NCBI GenBank assembly: GCA_029532625.1
Contig: JARFXM010000011.1
Span: 1,426,001 to 1,490,000 of the forward strand
DNA: 64,000 nucleotides
Direction: 5' to 3'
From: Lomentospora prolificans
Taxonomy: Eukaryota > Ascomycota > Sordariomycetes > Microascales > Microascaceae
Shown: piece by piece, positions 37,543-49,112 of the stretch
Layout: every line of letters starts with the position of its first letter
Numbering within the stretch: position 1 is the stretch's first letter
Translations under genes and position numbers: made by a program
Notes under the pieces: generated by a model
The model's database searches: none
What the model was told of the DNA's origin: nothing
What the model saw: only the letters and a program-made list of their open reading frames with translations

Positions 37543-38807
37543 AGCGTCAGATCTATCGGGTTCCAATTCTCAATATCCTATTTTGCTGCTTCGACCATTG
37601 CATTTCAGAGCCATGTTGATCACAATATTCTTGCAAAGGGGCCAGACTCTTTATACAGCCTCTGGATCTCCTCTTACACCATCCGGATACGCAAGCGATT
37701 CTAGATGACATGTTAGGCACGGAGTCTTGGCCATCCTCTCCAGAGATCCCAAATTGAAGTTCGTAAACTTCTTTCATCGAGCCGCCGAGCTCATCTAAGC
37801 TCCTTGCTCTAGAAGCGCCTCAATCACTACACACAATTGTTTCAGGGCCCACGACTTCCCCGCACCTCGAAGAAATACGGTCCCATACATGGCATGCTGG
37901 GGCGGCACGCCTCGCAAGGTTCTCCCCCTTTAGACGGCTCAGTGTCGCGTACGGCTCCGCCTTCAAAGTCAGAAAGCAGGGCTGGAGAGGAGGGTGCGTT
38001 CCCACTAACACAATCTGGTAAATGACGAGTGGCGTCGCAGTCAAAGTCAACCCCCCGCTGGGGGGGCCGGAACGCAATGCGCACCTATAAAATAGCTTGG
38101 TTCCGGGTAAAATAGACAAGCAATTCCTGCATTGCTTGGAAGCTTACCCGGGAGTCGGGAAGAATGCGCGGGAACGCACTGTATCCTAATGATACCTCCG
38201 GGACACTTTAAGCGCGGCCGGAAAAGCCGATGCATTTACGATTGCTCAAACTTTCGGCACAGGATATCGGGAGCTGGAGAATGAGACCCAAGTCGGCGCC
38301 GACGCAACCGTCATATCTGGTCCCCTACTAGCCGCCCAATCATATCGCAAATTAGTTCCCAATTCTTCTTCCGCGTAGTCTAACCATTTGACCTTGGCAA
38401 AATCCTATAGACACGTTAGCATTAGTCCCTGTCATAGACGTTAATGGGCGGGGTTAGCTGGCTGGTGCGGGCATGGTGCTCTGATCGTCACTTATTTCAG
38501 ATTGTTCAGTCGTGATGTCCAGATGGCGCCGCTCCTAAGATGCAATCAGGAAATCCCGACTTGGCCAATATACCGTACTGAGTTGCCCTCCCAGATGGCG
38601 TCGTGATCCTGAAATCATGAAAATGAAAAGCCGCTCGATATCAAAACCACCCAGTAGACCCCACAGGGGTCAGGGCAGAGGAAACATCATAGAAGCACGC
38701 TCGGAGAGAACGAATAGATATAAAGAACCCTCAACGTTTCCAAATATTGTACCCCATACAACCAAAAGCATCTCCAGAGCCTAGATATCTCTCCGCACCA
38801 GTGCAAG
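37543..38807. other. divergent promoter region (hydrolase / CE5 esterase)
   Basis: The two secreted-enzyme genes are transcribed away from each other across this 1.26-kb spacer. Near 38447-38452 there is GCGGGG, which fits the CreA/Mig1-type SYGGRG consensus, next to a CTGGCTGG motif. Candidate TATA boxes occur at about 38083 and 38719. No coding exon seen. Confidence 0.5.
38719..38725 (+). promoter_or_regulatory. TATA box of the CE5 esterase gene
   Basis: TATAAAG, 83 nt upstream of the esterase ATG at 38808. Position and sequence fit a fungal core promoter; no transcript start is shown by the sequence itself. Confidence 0.5.
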
Positions 38808-39792
38808 ATGCTAGCAGCCCTCCTCTTCCTCGTGACCGCACACGTCGCCGCGCTCCCCAACCGGTCCTCCGTTCTCAGCCCCCGTCAAGTCCTCCCAACC
38901 ACCTGCAAAGATGTCCACCTCTTCCTCGCCCGCGGCGCGGGCGACCCATACCCAGGTACGCAGGGTCCGCTCGTCGACGTCGTCTGCGAGGGGCTCGTGA
39001 GCTGCGACCACGAAGACGTCCTCTACGTCGGTACCTTTGACAGGGTGTGCGACTCGGTCACGACAGGCGTGGTCAACGCCACGAGGCAAATCACCGAGTA
39101 TGCGCAGAAGTGTCCTGACTCGAAACTTGTCCTTTGCGGTCACTCCGAGGTGAACATTCCATCCCTGCGTTGAGGAAAGAGATGATAGAAAGTGAGTGGT
39201 AGAGGGGGGCACGCACTAACAACGGACTGGCGGTGGTGGTCGAATCTAGGGCGCGGCCGTTATCCTGAATACGATTGGAGGCGGAGGAAGCACCTGTCCG
39301 GGTGGTACCATGCCAGAGAGTTCACCGATTGATCCAACCACTGCCCCCGGAAGCCACGGTACGAGTAACACACGTCCACAACTCTCCCCTAAGCCCGCAT
39401 GTCAACCTAATAGTTCTTCGCTAACCTTGCGCATCTCAGTCGTCGCCGTGGCTATCACCGGAGACATGCGCCACACAGCTGGCCAAACCTACAATGTCGG
39501 GACCGGGGCGGCCAAGAGCGGGGTGCGTCGCCCAGTGCTCGCTCTCCCCTTCCATTCCTTGGTGCCTCCACGTCCTCAAAACATCCGTTACTAACAAAAG
39601 ACTAATACCTAGATCTGGCCCCGCTCCCAGGCCGAACTTTCCGGCTTGACTGCTTGGGAGCACCACATGCGTTCATGGTGCGACGATGCCGACCCCGTGT
39701 GCGCGGGGGGCAACAGCGTCGCTGCTCATGGAGCGTACATGGACCGAAAGAAGGAGATTGCAGCTTGGATAAGGGAGATGCTTGGCGTCTGA
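38808..39792 (+). CDS. CE5-family cutinase / acetylxylan esterase, secreted
   Basis: Four exons: 38808-39149, 39250-39358, 39440-39522 and 39613-39792, 714 nt, 237 aa. Phases agree at each junction. It begins with a signal peptide (LAALLFLVTAHVAALP). Family marks in order: VHLFLARGAGDPYPGTQ, the nucleophile elbow CGHSEGAAV (Ser113, formed across the first intron), AITGDMRHTAGQTYNVGTG, then the Asp in DDADPVC and the His in VAAHGAY that complete the Ser-Asp-His triad. Cysteines are placed as in disulfide-linked CE5 enzymes. Such enzymes cleave cutin or deacetylate xylan outside the cell. The elbow reads GHSEG, whereas most members I know have G(Y/H)SQG. The pattern suggests the acetylxylan-esterase side rather than a true cutinase, but this is inference. 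Confidence 0.9.
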
Positions 39793-42233
39793 CTGTTTTG
39801 GTCTATTATTATTATCGTGGGAAATGCGACATGCAAGGGACGTACGGAGTACGGCAGGTACATCGAACGAAAAGATGGGCCATCGACAGGGGTTGAGCAT
39901 TGTCATGGGTGGCGAGACGGGTGAATCCATCATTGATGCTTGGTGACAGAGGAGAGGTACCGCCAGGGCGGTCGATCCAAGTTCATGGGACCAGCGTTGT
40001 GCCGTTGGTGCCGTTGGTGCCGTTGATAGGCCAGGGTTTTTTTTTTTTTTTGTTTTTCGCGCCTGTTTGATTCCGCAGATTGCTGGGACCCGACACAAAG
40101 GATCAAGGTACAAGTACAATGTTCGTTCGCGTCTTCAGCTGGAGCCGTCCAATTCCTCCACGCTTGTCGCGCAATATCTTGTTGGTAGAGGATCCCATGT
40201 GTAACGGCCACCATCCGCGAACCGCCAGGACGGATCTGGGATTAATACCTTCGTACATCAATCCTCTTTTCTTTTTTTTTTTTAGTCTTTCTTTTCCTCT
40301 TCCTCTTTTCTCTTGAAACCGGGGGAATGGACACACTTCGTAGCGATGCGGCTATACCCTTCCGGAAAGCAGCTGCATCTCGCCAGCTGAAGCTGGCGCA
40401 ACACTCGCCACCACACTGACAAAGGATATTATTATACGCTGGCTGGCGAGACGAAAAAGCAAATCTAACAGCACCAAGCCACCCTAACCCCCCCCTCCCC
40501 CAATCGCCATCCAGTGCTCCCTTCGTAAAAGACTGAAAGACCCCAACAGTAGCCAGCATTAAGACAGGCCAGGGAGGAACCCCAGAACGCTCTCTCACCT
40601 GCGAACTGTACGTCATCCTGGGATTCGTGTAGACCCCCGTCCGTCGATCCACCTATCCCCATTGCCCCATTCTTAATCCTGGGAGAGGAGAGGGGGGAAG
40701 GCCAGCACAATCCCCCTTTTCTCTCTTCTTTTCCACTTCCCCTTCACACCCTCACTTCTGCCCTCCTTCATCGCTCTTCTTTCCCAATCTGACCCGAGCC
40801 GATGAACCCAGTCACCCAGATGATCGGAGTATACTTTTCCAGTCCACTGCCGCGGAATTGCAGAAACCTTCGCTCCCACCCTGGACATGACCCCACCGAC
40901 TTGTCAGGGAAGGTGTCACTGTCAGGGGCCCCTTGACTACCTAAACGCTTGACACCCGGCCCACACCCTATGAGAGTCCATGCCGAGAACCAGGCGCCTC
41001 GTTATCGGCTACCCAGGGTACGAATGCTCCGGCCGACACCGAGGTGACATCCCCACGCCGATTCTTTTCCCTTTTCTTATTCCTGTCTCTTTCTCTCTCA
41101 TCGTAAAATTATTTGCATTCGTCTCTAGAAGGATCACGGGCGATTGTCTTTCCTACTTTTTCTTCCTCTTGTTTCTATCTGCAATCGGTTCATGCTATCC
41201 TTTGGCCCAGCTTGTCTCGGGCTCGGGCGCAAATATTATTAATAGTCACTGTGAAGACAAGTCGGGCTCGGGAGGAGTGAGGTAACGTTCAAGGTTGTGT
41301 AATTCCGACCGTCTGGACTCCTTGCGCTAGCTGTCCCGGGTTCTGTTGGCCTCCCCTCGGAAGCTAACCGAAGAAATTGCCATGTGTGTAACCGCGAACC
41401 AGATACTGGTATTCCCTACAACTTTCTCTCTCTCTGATAAACCCGCTAAAAGCTCGGAGAGAAACGGTGTGTTTAGGCCAGGCCATTTATGAAAGGCACC
41501 GAGGACTCGTGCCCGATTCAGTCCGCAACGACGCCAGTGCGTCCTTTTGAGACGATGACGTTGGGCACACACGAGTTTGCCCTACTATGAGGTGGAAGGA
41601 AATCTGTCCTGGTGAGCCTTCGGGCGGCAATAACCTAAATCAGAGAATCAGGGCGTTGTTTCGCACCCCGCGCCGAGATAGCGGCGTGTCTTCAAACATA
41701 TGTCCTTCCTCCAGGTTCCAAATATTCCCCTACGAATCATGCTTAACTTCGCGGTCGACTGTCGGATAATATATACCCTCGAGCTTCCTCGGATGGTATC
41801 GAGAAAAGATGAGAGGAGGCTTCATAAGAGAGGGCGGTGAAGAGTCAATTTTGAGAATGTCATGTATGGGTTAGCAACTTGTCGGCTTCCTCGGCGCCGC
41901 GTAGTATATAGTAGATGAGCATAGCACAACTCCAGGAAGATCAAAAGGCCATTTTGAAGAAATAAATGCGAAACACGAAACCCCGTGCATCAGTAGATTA
42001 GATAATGAAAAGGAAAACAAAAAAAAAAATCACAAGTGCTTTCCCATTTCGAATCCTATTCCAATGTATCCCGTCTAAGAAAAGCCATATCCCAAAGCCG
42101 TTCCAGTATGCCCTATCCAATAAAGTCCTGTTCGTTATATTAATAACCAGTATAAGATAGCCGTGCGCCGTTGATGTATGCGTCAAATAGTGTCATGAAT
42201 GAGCGATGATGATGAGACGGTTCAGCGAGACGT
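39793..42233. other. gene-free spacer
   Basis: No supported gene in 2.4 kb. It holds three direct copies of GCCGTTGGT-like sequence near 40002-40026, a T14 tract at 40038-40051, a perfect inverted repeat at 40381-40398 and a CTGGCTGGC motif near 40440. Confidence 0.5.
40381..40398. repeat. perfect short inverted repeat
   Basis: CGCCAGCT, two-base loop GA, then AGCTGGCG. The arms carry the same GCCAGC/GCTGGC core that recurs in other spacers of this window. Confidence 0.7.
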
Positions 42234-42720
42234 TTACATCTCAAGTGGTACTCTGGGCCTCCGGATCATCCGCGCAACAGCGGGGATCAGCGGCTTCTGA
42301 GGCATACATGACCCTGTAGGGATGGTCCGGGTTAGCAGAGTTCTGGCCGTGATGGCGAGTTTCCTCCCTCGATGTAAAAACTTGCTTCTACATGCTCCCT
42401 TCCTCGGGGCACTTCTCTGCGAGCGCAACGTTTGCCAGCAGACAAAGGGACATTAAGAGAAGCGTGCGTATAACTCACCACAGACCCGATCCCCCCAATA
42501 CTCGAAGAATGTCACATTTGGGCGACATGGCCTCTCAGTCCGCTGATAGGTCTCGCACCATCTATGCACAATATACCGGACGTGGCCGCAGCGTAGCTCT
42601 TTCTGAGATACGAAAAGAGTAAGCAGAGGCACAGTAGATATTCGTTCTAGGAAAAGACGCAGGGGAGAGGATAGATCGAGACCGAATAGTGAGATACCAT
42701 ACTTGAATATAATCACACAT
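42234..42720 (-). CDS. small Cys/His-rich protein, CDYxQ-type fungal family
   Basis: Three exons on the minus strand: 42720-42703, 42602-42479 and 42313-42234, 222 nt, 73 aa. All have GT/AG borders and consistent phases. The product starts MCDYIQ and continues with LRCGHVRYIVHRWCETYQ, PCRPNV and VCGSCMPQ. This spacing (CDYxQ, CGH, WC, C, CxxC) matches a group of short proteins I have often seen in Pezizomycotina genomes, presumably zinc-binding, with no known function. The first exon carries only six codons, so a plain open-frame search misses the gene. There is no signal peptide or membrane segment. The third exon is the least certain part. The gene is isolated by more than 2 kb on the 3' side and 4 kb on the 5' side. 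Confidence 0.7.
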
Positions 42721-45700
42721 GATCCTGAAGAATAATGAGACGAGGACCTAGGTGGTGGTCTGACGCTTGAGATATTTTGGCTCTTCGACAGAGCGCCCCA
42801 GGAAGATTGAGTCTTTGAAAGGAATGGTGTAAAAGAGAGTCGAAGACGGTGTCGCGGATATTACCAAGGAGGAATAATATAGCGGGCGGGCGTTATACTG
42901 GTCTGGTAGCCGTGCAAGGATGGAAAACCGTCAAGGCTAGAATATTAGTTTAGACTGTAAAGGTGGAGTCCAATGAGAACGGTACTGATGGTGCTTGTAG
43001 GACCGCTAACCAGGATGCTGTCAACGGAGTGTAGTTGCAGGGGTTTGACGGGTTTGGATGTGGCCAGTGTGGGAATTGAGGAGGGAATTCAGGAGTGCGA
43101 GAGAGCGGGAACTATAAACTTTCTTGGAGTCGTGCATGAGAACCTCCATGTCTCTTTCGACCACACACTTCTTATCCATGTACGTATTTCTACTTCCCAT
43201 AGCCTTTTCTTTTACGGAGGACAGAATGTGATGTAGCGAAGAGTGCTGACCGGCGAGATGGCAATGTGTAAGACGCCCGAGCATAGAAGGCGCAGGTGCT
43301 TTTTCTTCTTCCATGGGCCTTTGCCCTTCAGCTTTTCAACCGCCCTCGCTCCCTCTCTACCTTATCTTTGTTTCTTTTTCGAGCGAAAGCGGGCTTGGTA
43401 GCGCACTCTATCAGTGTTCAGCCCTTGAGCTTAGAGATCGAGTCCCCCCCCAAATCCTTTTTGTAACCAAGTGACCCGAGTTCTGTGGGCACCAGCTGCA
43501 CCTAATGTGAGATGTCTCATTGTGATGGTGCCCAAAAACTAGGGCTTCCACTCTACTGGCTTCTGTACGCTCCATCCATTATCTGGCTCTCGGCGGAAGG
43601 ATGTGTTCGGGGGTGCACTAAAGATGCGATATTCCTCCATGCAAATTCAGGGTTCCCCTCCTCATTCCAAACCCCTAACATCCGGGGAGTAGACTGGAAT
43701 AGGTAATGAAGCACATCCTGTTACGCAGAAATATCGACATTTGCGGAGCCAGCAGAAGATGGTGGGTAAATGAGGCGCCGGTGGACCATCAAGTTGGGTC
43801 CTTTACCATCTTGTGATTGGTGGACGGACATTGGCGAGCGCAGTCTTCATCCCGCGTACAAATACAGACAAAGGAGACGATGCATTGCCTTGTTTCGGGT
43901 GCTCTCAGCTAGATCGTAGATTTGCAAAATGGCCAAGTCATCTACACCCGACAAGTCATTGACTTCTAGCCAGAGCCAGTGATTGAGCCAAGACACTGGC
44001 TGAGACTGGGTGAACTGCTGGCGAGTTAAGTGGGTTAGAATGGGTGGCGTGGACGGTAAGACGCCCGGGGTCGACCCAGCAGGGAGGAACACTACGCAAG
44101 GATGAGCCCCGAACATAGGATAGGTTAAAGTATGATAACTCATCTTCGCCTCACTTTTCGCATAGAAGAAGCAAGGAGTGTCGCCGCGTATATATATGTA
44201 CACTCCTCTATCAGGTCATGGGCTGGCATCCTGACATGAGTTCGTGGGAACATTGATACTCGTACCAAGCCGAAGAGTCAGCCCCCTCGCGCATTGGTCG
44301 TGCTGGGTGGATGTACGACGACTTGCGACTGCTGGCGATTGCTTTTTTTCCCTGTGTTGGGGGAAGGCGGGTTTCTCCGCCAAGGCACAGCCAAAGAACC
44401 TCGTCCACTGCTCCAAGTTATGTAGGGGACCCTTAGAACCAGTGATGTGGTCCATCCCGTTAAAGTCAAAGCAACTTGGCGCACTGACTCGAAATGAGCA
44501 ACGGCTTTCAACTAATAGTACGAAGTACGACTCCCATTAATGCCAGGGTCTAACCGCCCCTTCGGGTTAGACGTTTGAAAAGCTACTCGAGGGATGTATA
44601 CGAGAAAGGAAAGGAATTGTGCGGTGGCAGTGGTCTGGGAGATGAGGCCGAGCAGTCAAAGGGGGTTACAAAGGGCGGTTGTTTTGACCCCATCAAGCTC
44701 CCCGAATTAGGAACGTGGGAAATATACCGACCTCATCTGATACAGCTAAGTGGTTGGCAAAATAATTGGGACTGCTCAGGCGAAAGGCTGTCACCTTCTA
44801 TACTTTTTATTAGGAGAGATACATGTACCCCGGTACCCCCTTGTAAAACGTCGGGGTTTGGGTGTGGTTTTTTCGTTTTGTGAGTCCCGATTAACCTATG
44901 TTGTAACCCGCTTGACCGGGTTGCATTGAAGACATCTCCTCGTGAGACCAGAGAGAGGGTATGAGTGGGTATTGCCGCAGCGTTTGTAAGGCGCTAGTGG
45001 AGAATATGTACCTGCCGCTGGCTACAAGAAATTCCGCAACCACCATATCCCAAGGCCCCGGGTTCTGGAGTCAAGAAGGTGTACCGTACCATGCAAGGAA
45101 GCGCCAGGCTGGATTGGTTAAGGATGCACCCCCCTGGTAACCCCCCCTTCGCCAACAACCATTAGTGCGTCACTAATACGCCCACCTTGCCTCGACCGGG
45201 GAGATGGAGGCGATTCTCAGCTTGCATGCGCAGTTCACCTTCATCGCTGGCTTCGATTCGGCCTCACAGACAGGACCTTTCGCTTAGCTGGGCCAGCGTG
45301 TAGGGAGAATATTATGGGATGGACAGTGTCCCGATCGCGCTAAGAAGCGTACTGTTTCTAGAGGGAAATGGCGATGGCACTCCCACGCCAATGGCAACCC
45401 AAGTGAAACAAGAGGGTGGGCCGAGCAATCCAATTCTTTGTGGGCTCCTCGGTAGTACCCGCCATTCCCTTCTCCCCATGTTCAAACCAAACCGGGGAAC
45501 TCTTGGGTATGCCCCATTCTCGGTAAACCTGTCACATCAGAGAGTGCCAGATCTCAAGAGGACGCACGGGCACGCTTGCGGCCCCGTTTCTCTTCTTGAC
45601 CGGGAGGGGAGTGACCGAGTGTGATTTAATCTATAGCTCCCAAGGGATGCCGCGATTTCAATTTTGTTGGTCGCTGGCTTCGAACGCGCGTGACTGCTCC

Positions 45701-47208
45701 TCTTTTCTCTCATGGTCTGCTGAGTGTATGTAGACTGCAGAAAACTTACCCTGGTGCACGTTCCTCGCTGACACACCCAATCAGCGGGGGGGGGGGGGGG
45801 GAAGAACTCCACAGATTGGGAAGGACGAGGCAGGTTAATACCAGGTTCGAGGGGTCAGAAGTCAGCCCTTGCGTAACCATCATCCCAGCTCCTCGGACAC
45901 GGGCGACACTGTCCATCAGTTGTGAACTTTAGAAGAGGTGCAAGCAAGAAACTCATATGGAGAAAGGGGCTAATACAGTCCAAAGTTTACGATAGATCTT
46001 AGCGCCGATCCTGCTGGCGATGGTATATGAAGCGCGGGCGCGCGCCGGAAAGTGCTATTCGTGATTCTCCTTTATCTCACACCTCGGATGGCCTCTCCCC
46101 GGTCTCGCTCGGTGTCTCGGAGTCAGTTCCTCGGGAAGTCATTATTACCACTGTCGGCTTGTTAAATTCTACGCCGGTGGATTTGAAAAGAACCTCTGAA
46201 GCTGAATCGACCTGGGCCTTGTGACTTTCGAAAATCTGATATATGATAGTAGTCAGGGGAGAGATTAATAAGGACCGAGACCCCTCCGAGGGAGGCACTT
46301 GTCAGCTCCCAATAGACACACAGGTAGAGCGATCTAAAAAAGGTCGCTGATTAGGGAAAAGATTTGTGAATACAATCTCGACAAGTCGTCCCACCCTCTC
46401 GATTCCTAGTCAGGGCGAGTTTGTGGACATGCTAAGTGGCAGGTGGAAACGAAGGACGGCAAGATCGACCCATCACAAATTTCCAGTTGGAAAGGATTAG
46501 TCAATGAGATCTACGCACTAAAAAATATGCCAAGGTATAGAGAGCTCCTACGCTCGCTAGTTCAATACTTATCATGTGGCTTTGAGCATCGACTAGCTGA
46601 AGCCGGCTCTTGTCCAGTTCGTGAGGTAGGAGGAGCGGGCCTAGAAGCGCACAGCGGAAGCCAGATCGTAAAATTAGGGCCACATTACTTTAGTTTGAAC
46701 GTGGTCGTGAATGCCATTTATTCAGACCTTGGTTATCAAGTAACATGCCAGCGCAAACAAGATACGCGAGAAAGGGGCACAAATCCAGCTTTGGGCATCC
46801 TGTACGAAGTATAATGCAGTCATAGCCAGCTGCGAAAGGGCCGGTTGATGTCCTCCCTACAGTAAGCCCCGGATTTAGCATCTATGGTAGCTCCGGCTGG
46901 TCAAGCCACCCACTCTTGGCAGCCGAGTCCGTCAACTTCCTTGTTCTTCGGTGTCCTCTGTCCTTACTGCTGACTACTAGTGTGTACTCGTGCTTATGGG
47001 GTAATAAATTATATCCACATTCTCGGCGTGTTGTTGGCTACATCGGTTTTAGACCTTGTCGCCTCCAGCATAAACAACACGACCTACTCGTACGGCTTGG
47101 GCCGCTCGCTTGGTATTGATCAAAAAGACCATTTGTGTTCATTTCATGATGAGGATCTCAATAATGCCAGTAACAAAAAAAAATAAAAGTGGCCGGTGGG
47201 TTTGCCAT
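42721..47208. other. gene-free spacer (4.5 kb)
   Basis: No gene that I can support. A 123-codon GTG-started frame at 46443-46814 is the longest + strand reading but shows no motif. A G16 run lies at 45786-45801. Otherwise I see ordinary unique sequence. Confidence 0.5.
45786..45801. repeat. poly-G tract (G16)
   Basis: Sixteen consecutive G on the + strand, in non-coding sequence. Confidence 0.9.
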
Positions 47209-47763
47209 TTAATCAACATGGAACACCTCCTCAATGGGCTTCCACCATGAAGGGTTTCCGGCCTCGCTGCTTGTCGCGCCTGGCACCAAAGACTCCTGGA
47301 AGCCGTCCGTCATCGCCCACCATTCCCGTACCTTGGGGTTCTCTCTCATCCGTTCCATATCGCCCTCATAGTCGTAACCGACGTACTTGAAGGTGGCAAA
47401 CAGAATTCCCGATCCCTCGTCATGGAAAATGGAGTCTAGCACGCGGGCCGCGAGTCCGCATCAGTATGTATACAAAAGGGAAGAATCGACACCCAGACAG
47501 ACCCCAAAATCCCGGGCCTGAAATGGCCAGTGGGTAATCAAAGATTGGAGAGGGTGGAATAGCACTAAATAGCTCTACTTACAGTCTTCAATTCGACAAT
47601 CCTTGATTTGCTTCAGAACCTCAGGCCACACCCGAGCGTGCACCTCCTTGTACTTCTCGACGAACTCTGGCTTGAGCCTAACAATTTGGGCAATGCGACG
47701 CCCAGGGTTCTTTTGGCGCTGAAGCGTGGGCTCCGTTGACTCCGACGTGGGTCTCGCCCACAT
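47209..47763 (-). CDS. L-rhamnose mutarotase (RhaM family)
   Basis: Two exons on the minus strand, 47763-47583 and 47435-47209, 408 nt, 135 aa. The T|AC junction recreates a Tyr in EDCYSIFHDEGSG. The family catalyses interconversion of alpha and beta L-rhamnose and folds as a ferredoxin-like dimer of about 100-115 residues. Recognisable blocks are RIAQIVRLKPEFVEKYKEVH, ARVWPEVLKQI, LFATFKYVGYDYEGDMERM and VREWWAMTDGFQESLVPG. About 22 extra residues at the N-terminus look unstructured; the start is the first ATG after the TATA-like site at 47881. No other rhamnose-pathway gene lies in this window, so it acts apart from a cluster here. Confidence 0.93.
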
Positions 47764-47880
47764 TGTAGCGAAAAAGGCCTGCAGCGACGTCAGAGATGGA
47801 AAGGAACCACTGACACCGGTAGAGATAGGGCGCTGTGGCCCAAGGGTATATGTGGTGAATCAGTACAGCGGATACGTACG

Positions 47881-47895
47881 GGTATATATTATACC
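47881..47895 (-). promoter_or_regulatory. TATA-like element of the mutarotase gene
   Basis: GGTATATATTATACC, nearly palindromic and containing a TATA core, 118 nt upstream of the mutarotase ATG. Assigned by position only. Confidence 0.45.
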
Positions 47896-48906
47896 TGGCG
47901 TGGACTATTGACCAACTCCTCTTTTGTGGTCCGATAAACGGATTCTTGCTGGCCGGCGAACCTCAGTTATCCGGGCTTGAGGTCTCCGCAAATCCTTGTT
48001 CAGGCGGTAAGATGCGGGGAAGAAACAAAGTATGGGGTGCGGAGATAAAGCCAGCTGGCTTGACGGGAACCACAACCCTTTTTATTTGCATCAGGTGCGG
48101 AAGATATACATCCACGAAGAACCAGTCACGATAGTTGCGAAGTCGCAAGTTGCAGGTGGGGGAGGAAGTTGTGGGACAGAAGGTCCTGCATGGAAGCAAT
48201 ATCCCTAAATCCTGATGTGCGATGGGACTTTCTCATAGGCCAACGACAAGAAGATGCGTTGTTTACCATGCTTCAAAATTTAGTGGAACCCTCAATGCGA
48301 GCTGCCTGCCTGGCTACTGGCGGCGAAGCCAAGGTGGGTGCTTGCATCCACTGACATGCCAGCATCGTGCGGGTATTAACACGTACAGTGACAGGCTGGC
48401 TGGCCATGGGCGACGAAAATAGGCCAGCGTCGACCAAGGTACCCCCAAATTGTCCCACAAAGTCAGCCATACCTACCCAGTGATGGCCTGGCGAAATACT
48501 TGGTGGGTAGCTCGGGCAGGAGCTCCCCCGGCTGCGCAGGGACGCTGCAAAGGCAAGGGCAGTGGGCGGGATATCATTGCGCCGGGATACATCGTGTGAA
48601 GTGATTTTTATTACCAAGATGTACGATGATTGGTGTGGGTACTTAAATCTTGCGCGCAGTTCACGAGCTCTCTGTCGACGAGCGATCTATCGAATATGCT
48701 AAGGAATCCTTGAACCAGCCCAATGCGAAAACAGCATCTCAAGAACCAAGAAAATCCGCCCAAGAAAATCCGCCAATACAGAGAGGTTGTTACCAAGTAA
48801 ATAAAATTCCAGTGACCCCCGCTAGAGGATGTGCGGGGCGTTGGCCAAATCTTAAAATCGAAACGTCACAAGAATATTGGCCATGCCGTGGTGACGACAG
48901 CCACGG
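47896..48906. other. spacer upstream of the mutarotase gene
   Basis: No exon supported. A GGCTGGCTGGCC motif lies near 48394-48404. Confidence 0.5.
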
Positions 48907-49085
48907 TCATCTGTCTTTGTTGTCATCATCGTCGTCAAATTCGCAATCAACAAAGGCCTGTACGGCGAGCTGGTGCTGGCCGATCATGTCTCGGAAGGCC
49001 TTGATCGCGCAGTCAGTCTCGGCCTGAACCTCCTTGGTGATGTGGAACTTGATAGCCTCGGGCTCGGGGAGAGTGCAGCGGAACG
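48907..49085 (-). other. coding-like stretch, possible 3' exon or gene fragment
   Basis: Read on the minus strand this region is open for about 60 codons to TGA at 48909-48907, with GC3-rich codon use and a convincing protein character: LPEPEAIKFHITKEVQAETD, CAIKAFRDMIGQHQLAVQAF, then an acidic end EFDDDDDNKDR. There is no suitable start codon. It lies about 30 nt downstream of the stop of the 555-aa membrane-protein gene on the same strand. A possible splice from GTGATA (after ...MTSAN) to CCCCGAG, with TAACTCAC as branch point, would make it an alternative last exon of that gene. Otherwise it is the tail of a truncated gene. Family not recognised. Confidence 0.4.
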
Positions 49086-49112
49086 TGAGTTATGGGGGCG
49101 TGAGCACGCATA

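Noticed and set aside
46443..46814. 123-codon + strand frame (GTG start)
   Set aside because: No ATG start, no splice partner, and no family recognised. Kept only as a mention in the spacer entry.
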